A stretch of 64,000 nucleotides of DNA from Thereva unica (lineage: Eukaryota > Arthropoda > Insecta > Diptera > Therevidae). This document shows positions 21,899 through 37,518 of the stretch, piece after piece; position 1 is the stretch's first letter; each line of letters starts with the position of its first letter. The stretch is taken from NCBI GenBank assembly GCA_949987705.1, contig OX465283.1, positions 94,909,813 to 94,973,812 of the forward strand, given 5' to 3'. Position numbers and translations under genes: made by a program. The notes under the pieces were generated by a model that was given only the letters and a program-made list of their open reading frames with translations, made no database searches and was not told the DNA's origin.

Positions 21899-24800
21899 AA
21901 TCCTGAAGTGTGCGTCCTTAAATGTTGGCTCTTTGATTTCTCTAGGTCGGCGGTGGTCCCTTCGGGATCTCCTTCATTCTAGCAAATATGATTTCCTCTG
22001 CATCCAGGAAACCCACCTTCAGACGAAAGCCAAGATTTCCTTCACTAACTACAAAATATATCGTAATGACAGTTTGCAAGGTACCGCGATCCTATGTAAA
22101 AATTGTGTTAAGTCTAGACAAATACATCTACCTCTCCCTTTTTCCCACGTTTCTGTTGAGATTTTCCTTAACCTCCCTAACTCGGATACGGGCAGAATGC
22201 TCCTCATCTCCCTCTATTTACCCTCCAATGTTAGTTCGCTTGATTTCTCTCGACTCATGCAGCAGCTCTCCCTTCTGGAATCCAACTATGAAGGCATTCT
22301 TGTTGGAGGGGACCTCAATGCCAAACATCCCAGCTGGTCTAATCTTACCACCAATCGTAACGGTAAAGTCATCATGGATTGGAAGTCTAATAACCCCCTC
22401 CTTAACTTCCTCTCGATTATTAATCCGGGTTGTGCCACCTTTCCCAGGTCTGGAAGTTGCTTAAACCTATTCCTAGTCTCCCACAAACTGTCTGGCAGTC
22501 TGGACTTCCATCGCTGTTTTGCATCCCCTTCCTTCTCTGACCATTACACTGTCGAGTTAGAATTTAGCTTCTCCACCTATACGCCCTCTTTCATTATGCC
22601 TCCCAAATATCGTGCCCTGGACACGGTGGATTGGGAACAGTTTGGGGTCAACCTTGGGGACTCACTTCTTTCTAACCTGCCCTTGCCTTCTCGCAACTGG
22701 TCCAATGAGGACATTGACTCCTCTATATCGTTCCTAAATTCCTCTTTCAATTCCCTCCTTGATGTAGCAGCTCCTCTAAAGACTTTTGGCTTTCGGGATA
22801 GGTTACCTCCAGACATCCAGAAATTATTCCTCACCCGCAAAAACTGGCGAAGGAATTTAAAAAACAGTTAGAAAGGAATCTCTTTCATCATAATAGCTGC
22901 ACGCAAGCTCTTGCGAACCAAATTTTGCTTCTTAATCGCATAGTGGATGCTCGTGTCTCTTCTTTTTTGAATACGTCCTTTCAAAATAAGCTTCGTGCAA
23001 TGAAACCTGGTCCTTCCCTCTATAAGGAAATAAACCGAATTATAGGTAGAAGATGTCCCCACCCCTTTGATAACCTGAGTTCCGGTGGTCTCAATTCACC
23101 ACATGATGTCCCTGAACTGTTTGCTAACTACTACAGGGACTTGTTTCAATCTAGGCGACCAGGCTATAATATTGCCAACTGTGAGTTAGTATCTCGTACG
23201 GTAGAAGACCTTCAGCTCCATCTCCCTTGTACTTCGTTCAGTTTTGAGGATACCCCTGCCAACAGTGAGAGTCTGCCCTACCCCTTTTTCAAACCTAGTT
23301 CCCTGCAGGAAATGATTCACTCCCTCAATGGTAAGAGGTCGGCGGGTAATGATAATATCTCTAACTACATCCTTAAAAAGATTGGCCCACTTGTAGCCTC
23401 TCCTCTTTCTACATTACTCAACAACTGCCTCAACAATAACTATTTTCCCACTGCTTGGAAAAATTCCAAATTAATCCCAATACCCAAGGGGGGTCAACGC
23501 CATTCACCGGCCGACTTTCGTCCGATATCTTGCCTGTCTAACATCGGTAAACTCTTGGAGCGCAAAATAGCCAACGACCTTGATCATCACTGTGAACAAT
23601 TCAACCTCATTCCTCACGAGCAGTTTGATTTCAGAGCTGCCCATTCCACGGAGCACGCTCTCCTGGTTCTCCACAACGAGATAAACAAAGGTCTTAGACC
23701 GGTTCTACACATTCAACTTTGCTTTCCACGTTTTGACGTTCAATTCTGTCGCTCGCGTCTACACATTTTCAACTATTCAAGAAGCAGATCGAAAATCTCG
23801 GCTGTCTTTGCTATCCGTGTACACTCATATTCATACATATTCGCACACTCATAAAAATGTTGAACGAAAACACAAAAGTTGAACGCAAATTTCCATTCCA
23901 TTCTGAGCTGCTTTCCAGTTTCCTTTCAACTCTAGTCTGTTTCAAACTTTGCATTGGAGTGAAAGAGAAAAAAAAGTTGAACGTCAAAAAGTGGAATGCA
24001 AAGTTGAATGTGTAGAACCGGTCCTAGGATCAAAAACCCAACGTTGGTCTGCTCTCTTGACATCAAAGCCGCCTTCGACTCGGTCTGGCATACTGGTCTT
24101 CTCTACAAGCTTTCCGTATTAAACTTTCCTCCATATATCCTACGAATAATCCATAGTTTCTTGTCGGACAGGTCCCTCTCTGTTCAAATAGGCCAACTTT
24201 CCTCTGCTCCAGTTGATGTGCTATCTGGTGTTCCCCAAGGCTCTATCTTTGGCCCAAACTGTTCAACATATATATCCATGATCTACCCCATTCTGTCCCT
24301 GGTATGGGGTCTACTGCTTTACTTTACGCTGATGATACTCTAATCTATGCTTCGAACCCTAACCCTCTAAAAAGCATGGAGTGGCTTTGTAAGCACTTAG
24401 ATCTTATAAAACGGTATTATGGTACTTGGGGACTCTCTCTGAATGAACGCAAAACCCAATTCATTGCTTTCAGGAATGCTTGGGGCAAGGGCCGTAGCGG
24501 CCTCACTAGAGTCTGCGGCACCCTCCAAATCCGGCTTAACAACATCAATATCAAGGTGGAAAAGAAACTCAAATACCTAGGCATTAACTTCAATCACCTG
24601 TTGAAATTCAATCAACATGCTATGGCCATCATCTCCAAGGTAAATGGCATCCTTGGACGCCTTAACCCTGTGCTAAAATACAATAGCAAACTTGACCACA
24701 GATCCAAGCTGTTGCTCTACAAGCAACTCATCAGGCCAGTTATCTCTTATGGTTTCCCGTGCTGGCACACTATATCCACTACCTGGGCACGCAACCTCGA

Positions 24801-25104
24801 AAAACTTGAACGGAAGATCCTTAGACAATGTCTCTCGATCAAATTCAAATCTCGCAACAGACTCTATTCGAACAATGAACTCTATGACAGAGCCGACATA
24901 ATGCCCCTTCTCTTATATCTCCAGGAGAATTGGAAAACCCGTGCCATCAGATTGAGGTGTCATGAGAACCCACTCATAAGGAAATGTTGGTTCGACAACC
25001 CTCGTTCTCGGCCCTCCTTCTACCTCAGCCCGATTGACCTTGCATACACCCCCCCCCCCCCGGGGTTTTACTCTGGTCGTGATTCTTCTCACAGCAGGGG
25101 ATAA
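21885..25104 (+). pseudogene. Jockey ORF2 (endonuclease and reverse transcriptase), broken
   Basis: ORF2 probably starts at ATG 21885, inside the last codons of ORF1. The endonuclease (21900-22560) shows LNVGSL, CIQETHL, GGDLNAKHPSW and FSDHY. RT motifs follow: SAGNDNISNYILKKIGP near 23340, NSKLIPIPKGG, DFRPISCLSNIGKLLER, then CSLDIKAAFDSVWH (24050), SGVPQGSIFGP (24225) and LLYADDTLIYASN (24312). A frameshift lies near 22862 at an A-run, another near 24255, and a 325-bp MITE splits the RT at 23698. The C-terminal end runs through a C-tract near 25050. No RNase H is present, consistent with Jockey. Confidence 0.9.
23698..24022. mobile_element. 325-bp MITE in the Jockey RT
   Basis: About 46 bp at each end are inverted copies: ACCGGTTCTACACATTCAAC at 23698 and its complement ending at 24022, continuing through GTTTTGACGTTCAA with few mismatches. 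Flanking CTTAG (left) and CCTAG (right) may be an imperfect 5-bp target duplication. Its removal reconnects the RT. No coding capacity. Confidence 0.85.
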
Positions 25105-26049
25105 CCCTTGCTTGACCTGATAAACCGCCTTAATATAACATATTCACCTCATGTTATGTCATGTTTAGCAAACTTAACTTCTCAGTCGACTGATCCAGCC
25201 TGATCTAGGGTTGGCTTTAGCTCTAAACAATTGAATATTTAAACTTAATTGTATTTAAAATGTAATACGTATTACGTTAGTTTAGTCCATATGCACAGAC
25301 TGATTTTCCTATTACTATAATAATGTTACTGCCAGTGATGCGCCTAGGCTAAGTAAAGTAATCAATCACATGGTTTACCTATATGATATAAACTAAGCTA
25401 GAATTTAAGTGATTTATATAGTAAGCAATATTACTTTGGTACCTGAACTAAACTTGTTATTTGAATTTCCTTATTTCTAACCTACTTTGTTAATGAACTA
25501 GTATTAAGCTAAGCCTTACCTTATCTATCTTATCTAATTTTAATTTAATTTCTATAAATCTAATGAATTTTCTAACATTGTGAATAATAAGGTAATTACA
25601 AGAGAACTGATTAAAGTACCCTAAAATCAAATTTAGCAAAATGTATACTTCATATTAGAAGTAGTCTTGGCAGTGCCTCTCCCTTATACTGCTAGACGCT
25701 CCATGTCTGTATACTGGAGTATCATTGCCATACTATGCGGTTCTATATTCAGGTAAGCACACATAATGGACTGGGTCTGTGCGTGGTCCTGCCGCCATGT
25801 TTGTTTGCTTGCCTGAAAGTTTTGTGTGTTATACTACTGTGATATGTATAATTAATATTCTCGCAGCCAGACTATTCACCTGGCTCCGAATACTTCCAAA
25901 TGAACTTTAATGTAATTTACAAACAAAGGTACTTAATTAATTAAGTAAAGTGTCTTATAGGCTTACGGTTGCCTGTTGGCTAGTATGTAATTATCATCTT
26001 AACTTTTAAGAAAATTGTATGAATTGAACTGAATAAAACTGTTAAAGTT
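25105..26049 (+). other. Jockey 3' untranslated region
   Basis: AT-rich, no frames; ends with AATAAA at about 26034 and a short A-rich stretch before the right target duplication. The length (about 0.9 kb) is long for Jockey-type 3' regions. Confidence 0.6.
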
Positions 26050-26064
26050 AAAGTTATTGAATCA

Positions 26065-26819
26065 GGACGTGAATTTACGCTGGTGTGTACATAAAGATGG
26101 TTATCCAGGATCTCGTTAGTCTTCTGGAACCTATAATGTTAAATTGGCGGAAGCTTCGTTAATGATCTTAATGGCTCTGCGTATCACAGGAAACAATGCG
26201 CGTCGCGGTCTTCAGGAATGATGCTGATTTGCATGAAGGCCTTTTGGATGTCAGCAACGATGCCAATTTGACCGATGTGGAAATCCAGAAGTATGCCTAA
26301 AAGATCTGGTAGCAAATTTGGGCCTTGATGTAAATGATCGTTCAATCAGCCTTCATCAGGTGCGTGAGAGGATGCATCAAACACGATTCTCACATGCGTT
26401 GTTGTTTTGCCGTTCCGATACACTGCTCGATGTGGCAAATAATAGATGCGATCACAAATTGGTTTATTGGAAACTTCTGCTATTCCTAAATTTATTAATT
26501 CCCATATTCAATCAGCTTCTGTTCGTTCCTGGCTAGTCGTTGTGTTAGTAAGCGCATACGTGCTCTGGATCCCGCAAAATTGTCAGCTAATTTGCTGTCC
26601 TTTGTTTTCCAAGGAAGTGAGACTTCATAGCGATCTTTATTTAATTTAATTGACTGATCTACAAAATAATGAAAAAAGTCATCATTCGTTGTTTCAGTTT
26701 CGTTATAAATGCCTATTGTTTCCAACTTCCAAAAATTGTCTATATTAAAGTTCAAAGAATTTACCGACATTAAGGTCTCCTTCCTTGATGATTTATTCAC
26801 TGTATTCGCTGCCGCAGGC
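26065..26819 (-). pseudogene. BEL/Pao RT N-terminal region
   Basis: Minus-strand frame at 26495-26815 gives NIDNFWKLETIGIY, DRYEVSLPWK and RMRLLTQRLARNEQKLIEYGN, the conserved stretch ahead of BEL/Pao RT. Decayed RT follows toward 26110 with VFDASSHAP and ADIQKAFMQISIIPEDRD. It is interrupted on the left by the Jockey element and on the right by the inverted-repeat element. Confidence 0.82.
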
Positions 26820-26822
26820 CCG

Positions 26823-27272
26823 TAGTCCAGGAAGAATAGCAAAAAAGTTGAAATAAATCTACCCTGCAATTTCTTGACGCTATAATTAAGAGAAAAATCG
26901 TAGGAATTCAATGAATGTGTTTTGGATAAAATTGGTCCAGGGCAACTGGTGGTAAAAAGCTAATAATTGTAGCGAAAACACGTTTTTCTACGTTTTGGGT
27001 ACGAAGAAAATGTTGTTTTGGAAAACAAAAAATACTACATAATAGTGCTTAAAAAAACGAAAATTATGAGTTTTAGACCATTGAAATCGATCAACAGGTT
27101 TTTGCAGAAAAAATCAAAAACCATTAAAAATTGCCGTTTTTTGACATTTAATTATAGGGAGTGTAATTATCGTAGAACCTTTTGTCAGGGCGTATAGCGT
27201 TATAGCGTCAAGAAATCGCAGGGTAGATTTATTTCAACTTTTAAATCTTTTTCCGCTATCTCTCCTGGACTA
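26823..27272. mobile_element. 450-bp inverted-repeat element with CCG duplication
   Basis: Left end TAGTCCAGGAAGAATAGCAA and right end (complement) TAGTCCAGGAGAGATAGC form long imperfect inverted arms; a second block (AAGTTGAAATAAATCTACCC) is shared almost perfectly. CCG occurs just outside both ends (26820-26822, 27273-27275), and a single copy restores BEL coding continuity, so a 3-bp duplication is supported. No gene inside; superfamily unassigned. Confidence 0.75.
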
Positions 27273-27464
27273 CCGTGAAGGGTGCAGCCAAAGAAAGTAT
27301 TTACAGCTGTCAGACGTTTAGTGATTTTTTTTTCTTTCACCAACCAAATCACTCTGATAATAATCTCCTCCAATTAATAAGCTCATTCCAGGAATGAAAT
27401 CTAAGTGGTAAGGCCTAGCATCCTGAGATTTCGCAAACTCTAGCTTAGGGGCAGCTTTCGGGTA
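27273..27464 (-). pseudogene. BEL/Pao protease-to-RT linker
   Basis: Reading frames on the minus strand give SQDARPYHLDFIPGMSLLIGGDYYQSDLVG, then with a frameshift in a run of A, KRLTAVNTFFGCTLHG. This matches the order of the BEL/Pao protease-end region (IDLLIGADFY followed by the GW.LSG motif). Interrupted on both sides. Confidence 0.7.
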
Positions 27465-27468
27465 CTTC

Positions 27469-29122
27469 TGTTACGTGGGCCTTAGGTTGGGAGCCCGAAG
27501 AGCCAACCACAGATCCACCAACAAAAACCGAAAATTTTAGCTAAAACTCCAAAATAAAAATGTTCAAAACCTGAACCTCAAAGCGGTACCTCAGGCTTCA
27601 AAAGTAGGGCTGGCTCGCCGGGGGGTCGTGGGTTTGGGGGAGAGAACCTGAGAATATCGCACATAATTCGGCACCACCACTTACCTAATTGTGAGTGTCT
27701 CCTTCACGACATCGTCCGAGAAATTAAAGGAGAGCGAGGAGGGTTCCTGTAAATAAAAGATTCGGGGACAGAGAGCTCGTCCGCTGTTACGCCATCATAG
27801 AGCCCTTAGCCCTCCATCACATCGATCACCACACTGCTACCACGGCGCTGGCCTACCAACATAAACTTCAACAATCTAGCAAATTTTTATTATTTTTTTT
27901 ATAGATAGATTTATTTAATGAATTGGTATCATTTAATTTTCTTTAGTTTTCTTTTCTTCATACATAAACAATAAAAAATACAAAAACGATGCAAAGGATT
28001 TTAGCCTAATGACAATTCCGACATTAACTCATGGAAAACCCAAAAAAACCCGTCCTGGCCAGTACGCGTTGTTTTTTTTGACAAAATTTTAGTACATATG
28101 TATGTCAACATGTAAGTAAAACAATTAAACACCAAACATGAACTGAACTGTCACATTATAACCAATCAATAAAAAAATATGAACCACGATTAGATTAAAA
28201 ACTAATAAAAATTAAATTAAAAAAATCAAAAAAATCAAAAAAAAAAAATAATTATTCCTAATTCCAAACCAATTTTTATCTAAACTCAACCTAACCACCA
28301 TCAACAAAAACAGAATATACGAAAACACACCAAAAATATGTCACCACAAACTATCGGAACAATAACTAATAATTTAATAAGTGGTGCTATGTTTAAAAAA
28401 TTGAAACAAAACAGACAAACTTGTCACATTATAATATAGTCCATTTACCTAACCAGTATTGCGTACTTATCCTTTTTTGTAGCCAAATTACTGAAAACCT
28501 CTTCTTAGGCAGCCTCTTCTTAGTATCAGATCAATCCACGACTTGATGTAGCCTGGTAAACCGCACCAGCGCCAGCGATTTAATATCGCCCGCTGGAACC
28601 AGCGCCGTCCTTGGAAGTTAAATCCCAAAACAGGGATTGCCTCAACGCACGTTCCATCCAGCACAACTTTACAATACCCCGGATATATTAACGCTAGGTT
28701 CCTTCTTCCTGGTGAGCCTTTTTAAACAAATTAGTGTGTTACCAAAAATAATGTTACCAAAAAAAAACCCTTTCTTGACTTTTTTTTCAACGCTTTCTTG
28801 TTTTTCTTCTATTTTTTTCTCCCAAATTTCTTTCTCTTTTCCGGATTTTGATTGGAGACAAATCAATATTATGGCAGATCCAACACAAGAAACCCAAAAC
28901 TTCCTCGGTACCAGTAACTATCTCAAAAAAATCAAACTTTTTCTTTTTTTCGAAATTTTCTCATTTTTTTCAGCCTCCTCCACTCCAAATTCAAATCAGA
29001 ATCCTTCTTTTTTTTCGATCTCTTGACATACTTATTTTTGTAAATTTTTTTTCAGTCAAATATTGACTGTACAGTGGATAAAGGGTGATTATTTTTTCAT
29101 ACGCTGATAGCCTGCCGTTACA
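27469..29122. mobile_element. LTR-like unit, possible solo LTR, with CTTC duplication
   Basis: The block begins TGTTACG and ends CCGTTACA, with CTTC directly outside both ends (27465-27468 and 29123-29126). This gives TG...CA termini with short inverted ends and a 4-bp target duplication. No coding region is convincing; the plus-strand frame near 28637-29026 is Phe/Ser-rich and looks like translated AT-rich DNA. A 31-bp hairpin lies at 28566-28596. No second LTR-sized direct repeat was seen, so a long solo LTR is the preferred reading, with a deleted element as alternative. Confidence 0.5.
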
Positions 29123-29126
29123 CTTC

Positions 29127-30160
29127 TACAGCTTTAAAGATAAAATAGGTATTGACCTTTTAACTTCACTTCAATTATAAGCTTTCTCCGAGGAAATCTC
29201 TGAACAACCGAACGGAATAATATTCAACGAAACAGTACCGACCACCGAACACCACCGTTTCGTACTCACACTGTCAAGAATAAATCGAATCACAGATTTG
29301 TTTACAATTCCATACCCCGTTTGTATGAAAACCTGTTCATAGGCGCCAAAAGACTTAAGACGTTTGTTTTTGACAACGCACCACCACCACTTGATCCTTC
29401 TCCAGTGCTACAGTTTCATACTTTGCCTTCGTAGTTGGGACCACACACTGCTGTTGCATGCCGTCCGTTACATTTTTTGCACCGTATAAACTTATTTTTG
29501 CAGTACCGCGACGAATGATTTGGCTGCGTGCATTTGAAACATCTACCGACTAACTTCAACTTCTCTTTTCGTTTCGTAACTGTTATATTAGCAGAATTGC
29601 AATTTGCAGTGGTGTGAGATCGTGACTGACAAAAGAAACAGTTTGTTGAATTCTGGGATAAAGTAAACAAGCCTGTGGCTGTGGCTTGATGATGACGATT
29701 CGGCGTGATTTTTTTTTCTTTTGGAAGTGTAAAAGTGGCCTTTTCCAGTGTTTCTTTCAGCTTCAACTTTAATAAAGATCAAGATGCGTTTTATAACAGG
29801 ATCGCACTCGATCGAATGGGTTGATGTATCCAACAGTGTTGTATGATGAACGCCTGTATCGTCGTTCGGTTTGGTGTTTGCGTGTAATCCATGACGGTTC
29901 TTTCCCACTTGCGCTTTTGCCCTGTAATATTCCACCTGCAACTCTTCCGGTAATGCTCGTATGATGATGGATTTTAGCACCATCATGTACTGTGAAGGTG
30001 GAGCTTTGAGATAATTAAGCGATCTCATAACTGCAGTGACGGAACTGTACAAATTTCGTAAACCGATCGCGTCCGTTCGAAATTTTACAGCCTTAATAGA
30101 TATCAACTGTTGCAAGTATTTGTCTATGATTCGGTCGGGAGCGCCATACTCTCATACTGG
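29127..30160 (-). pseudogene. BEL/Pao gag C-terminal part and protease start
   Basis: From 30150 downward: APDRIIDKYLQQLISIKAV, GLRNLYSSVTAVMRSL and ALPEELQVEYYRAK, the DUF1759-like helical region of BEL/Pao gag. Then a CCHC-rich tail follows (CFFCQSRSHTTANC, CFKCTQPNHSSRYC, CKKCNGRHATAVC; 29430-29650). After a frame break comes a decayed protease stretch around FILDSVS near 29280, where the second residue after the active-site Asp is Val instead of Gly. The gag N-terminal portion is missing. Confidence 0.82.
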
Positions 30161-30205
30161 CTTCACTATTTCATGCCTCTGTTGGTGTTGGCTTTTCTCA
30201 ACATT

Positions 30206-30253
30206 GCATTGTTAGACTAAAGGTCCCCGGTTCATTCCCGGGTTTCGGCACCT
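30206..30253 (-). promoter_or_regulatory. BEL primer binding site extended into tRNA-Phe sequence
   Basis: Directly inside the 5' LTR, the plus strand reads as the 3' half of tRNA-Phe(GAA): CCCGGGTTTCGGCACC at the end, preceded by GGTCCCCGGTTCATT and TTAGACTAAA. The first 18 bases from the LTR are the expected primer binding site. The match continues for roughly 20 further bases, and the anticodon loop region is skipped (about 8 nt). At tRNA position 58, normally A and m1A-modified, this strand has T. Confidence 0.75.
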
Positions 30254-30403
30254 TGAAATAAAAGTACGATGAATAATAGGGTCGTTAATTGAAAATCGTT
30301 AGCTCAATTAACAATCATTTAGAAGTACTTTAAATGCTACGATACGTTCTCCGAGGCGGTACAAAAAGCACTGATCGTTGATCGACTCATTGGATCCTCT
30401 ACA
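30254..30403 (-). repeat. BEL/Pao 5' LTR
   Basis: Starts TGAAATAAAAGTACG and ends CCTCTACA on the plus strand, aligning with 10746-10906 through shared blocks such as TACTTTAAATGCTACGATA. It adjoins the tRNA-Phe primer site. Confidence 0.78.
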
Positions 30404-31373
30404 TATATTTGTGTGTGTGTGTATTTTCAACACATTGCACTATGCTAATTGTTTTCATTTCTCAGTTAGCCTTATGTACCTAATACATCGCCCTGAAAAC
30501 AGCACCTCTTCGAAATTGATTCTTCTTTCTAGATCCATTTTGATGTAAAGAATTACAAACAATTATTTCATCCGTTTTTGTGCATCATGGGTTTTTTTCT
30601 AAAGTCCGTTTTTAAAAATTTATTTTACAATTTTAGATAAGTGGAAGTATTCTGAGAACAAACGCCCCAAACGTTCTTCGTTTTAAATTTTACGAAAATT
30701 GAGTAGCTGTTTCGCGTTTAGGTTAATTACAACTGCCTCCCATCGCTGGTCCAATCATATGTCAATTGAAGACATTGTTACCTTTCTTAGTAGAGGGGGA
30801 GATAGAGACGAGTTTTGCAAACGATCTGTAACCCTTCCAAATTTGATTTTAATATGTAAAAGGGATGTGGGGCAGCCATTTTTGACAATGGCGGATAACC
30901 ACTTTGGAGCAGGGAGAGGGAAGGGGTGCGAGGAGAAAAGGTAAAAAGTGCTCGTGATATGTAACTTTTCCGCGGCGGATAACTGGGTCTTGCCAAAAGG
31001 GTGGAAAACAGACCTAATTGTACCACTTACCTGAGGCGAACTCCCCATACTTTTATCAACTTCAACTTTAATCTAGGGGTAATTTAAAGGGGTAACTTAA
31101 GAGTTGAAAATAATTTATTTTTGGTTCATATTACCTATTCAACCAAATTTAAAGCAAAGTGCAGACTTTTTTTCCAAATTTCTCTAATTTAAAATTGTAG
31201 CGGGTAGTGCGAAGGGGGGGAGTACGCCTCATTTAAATCTGTGGTACATTTAAATCTGTTTTCCACCCCTGTGGTAAGACCCAGTTATCCGACCACTTGG
31301 CCAATTTGACTTCTACCATGAAAAGGAGGAAACTAGCAAATTTTAACTTTCATCCTCGCATCCCGTGGTAAAC
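30404..31373. other. Intergenic, with a MITE
   Basis: Between the BEL element and the Lrrk 3' side. A short GT microsatellite lies at 30410-30424. Apart from the inverted-repeat element at 30977-31290 nothing is recognised. Confidence 0.45.
30977..31290. mobile_element. 314-bp MITE
   Basis: GGATAACTGGGTCTTGCC at the left and GGTAAGACCCAGTTATCC at the right are inverted; the arms extend through GTGGAAAACAGA/TCTGTTTTCCAC. Target duplication not identified. Confidence 0.7.
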
Positions 31374-32143
31374 TTATTCAGACACTATAGTACATTGCTG
31401 ACGAGGAGCAATATTGAAATACGAATCACAGAGCACCTCCGAGTCCGAGTAAAATATAAATATTTTACTGATGTATGTATTAATTTTTTCTGAAACACTT
31501 ATAATTGAAATACCAAATACACACATTTGTACAAGTATTGTATCTATTAATGCGCTTCTCTCGTTTTTAATGTGAGTGATCAAAACTAGTAAACAAAATA
31601 TAACCAAATCTGTTAGATTTTTGGTTTTTGCGTTACTGTACACTCGCAATGTCTTGCGAACCATATAGTTTCGACACTGCTCTTTTAGTCGTTCACAAAA
31701 CCACAACAGAAACTGTGCCGTACGCTTAAATATTTTCGTGATTAGAAAACATTTAAATACATCCAATTCTCAACCGGCGCTTTTGTCGCGAAAATAATAA
31801 TTCCATTCCGGATTCGGAAAGCAGTAATGTTTTCATCTAAGGTAAACACTATAAATAATTCGCCCAGTGGAACAGTTTTCGGAATAAAATTTTCAATATT
31901 CACAAAAGGCACTCATTGAATTCACTAATAATATTATTAATATTTTCATATCTGCTTGAATTTCATATCTTAGTAATTTAAACATTCTGTAGACTCCTTA
32001 TTATGTTATGCTTTAAGTTTGTATGTTACCTCGTTAGCAACTAAAAATTGCTAAAACGCTTTATAAATGGTAATTAGTATCGCAACGATAATTTTATTCG
32101 TGTTAATGATTAACAACGGCATTTTTAATTAAAGTACAAAATT
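31374..32143 (-). other. Lrrk 3' flank with an unassigned open frame
   Basis: A minus-strand frame at 31374-31766 is open for 130 codons but lacks an ATG at its start; from its first ATG it gives 96 residues. It contains two hydrophobic stretches (LVIFCLLVLITHI; ILVQMCVFGISIISV) that could span membranes. No family was recognised and it may be chance in AT-rich DNA. TTTATT at 32093-32098 (AATAAA on the minus strand) is a candidate Lrrk polyadenylation signal about 46 bases past the stop codon. Confidence 0.3.
32093..32098 (-). terminator. Candidate Lrrk polyadenylation signal
   Basis: AATAAA on the minus strand, roughly 46 bases downstream of the Lrrk stop codon at 32144-32146. Confidence 0.5.
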
Positions 32144-37114
<4,971 letters not shown>

Positions 37115-37518
37115 CTGCAAAATGTCAATGTTAAATATTGAAAATTTATTGATTCTAAGCGAGATAACTAGAAATTAAATTTTAAGTTTAACACGCAACA
37201 CTAAAGCCTGCCTTACACAATGGCACTTTGCGTGCTTTACTGAGTAGAAAACGATGTTCGATCTCTCAGCACCACGGTATACAGAAACATTAGGGAATGT
37301 AAAAGAGACGACAGCTTTGAATACCGTAAAAATTGGGCGCCTAGAGACATTTCCATTTACTCTATTTTCATACTGTACATCAAGATTTACATTATCTTAT
37401 GACGCTAAAAACGTATGTACTTAAAATTTATAATGTTAAATGAAGAGTGAAATAATTAACAGAAATATTCAACAAAAGACTGAAACAAAGCAATAAAAAA
37501 AAACAATAAAGAAAAAAA
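37115..37518. other. Lrrk intron start (acceptor side), no exon visible
   Basis: ATTTTGCAG on the minus strand ends at 37115, giving a good acceptor for the first visible Lrrk exon. Upstream sequence (to the right) shows no further LRRK coding. Confidence 0.6.

Larger units (their letters stand above)
19938..26049 (+). mobile_element. Jockey-clade non-LTR retrotransposon inserted in BEL RT
   Basis: A 6.1-kb unit with about 218 bp of 5' sequence, ORF1 with zinc knuckles, ORF2 endonuclease-RT and a long (about 0.9 kb) AT-rich 3' region ending near AATAAA (26034). It appears to reach a natural 5' end, since its left edge abuts the target duplication. A 325-bp MITE interrupts RT. Frameshifts in ORF2 make this copy defective. 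Confidence 0.88.
19923..26064. repeat. 15-bp target duplication around the Jockey element
   Basis: AAAGTTATTGAATCA is present at 19923-19937 and at 26050-26064. The BEL/Pao RT reading resumes in register across this site, so this is a convincing target duplication of a target-primed insertion. Confidence 0.88.
10746..30403 (-). mobile_element. Old BEL/Pao LTR retrotransposon, host to several nested insertions
   Basis: LTRs at 10746-10906 and 30254-30403 bracket BEL/Pao coding pieces in minus-strand order: gag (about 30150-29396), protease (29395-29190 and 27464-27280), RT (26817-26065), RT/RNase H (19924-18500), integrase (18450-17867) and C-terminal DUF5641-like region (11331-10817). Gypsy, Jockey, LTR-like and inverted-repeat elements lie between these pieces, each with its own target duplication. 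Without insertions, about 4.7 kb remains, shorter than usual for the group, so there are internal deletions, notably of the leader and gag start. The 5-bp flanks of the LTRs (CATTG, TATAT) do not match, so no target duplication is preserved. Confidence 0.82.

Noticed and set aside
28637..29026. 129-codon plus-strand frame rich in Phe and Ser
   Set aside because: Composition is that expected from T-rich DNA and no domain is visible.
30206..30253. Independent tRNA-Phe pseudogene fragment
   Set aside because: It ends exactly at the LTR boundary in the orientation of a primer binding site, so priming explains it better, though chance insertion is not fully excluded.
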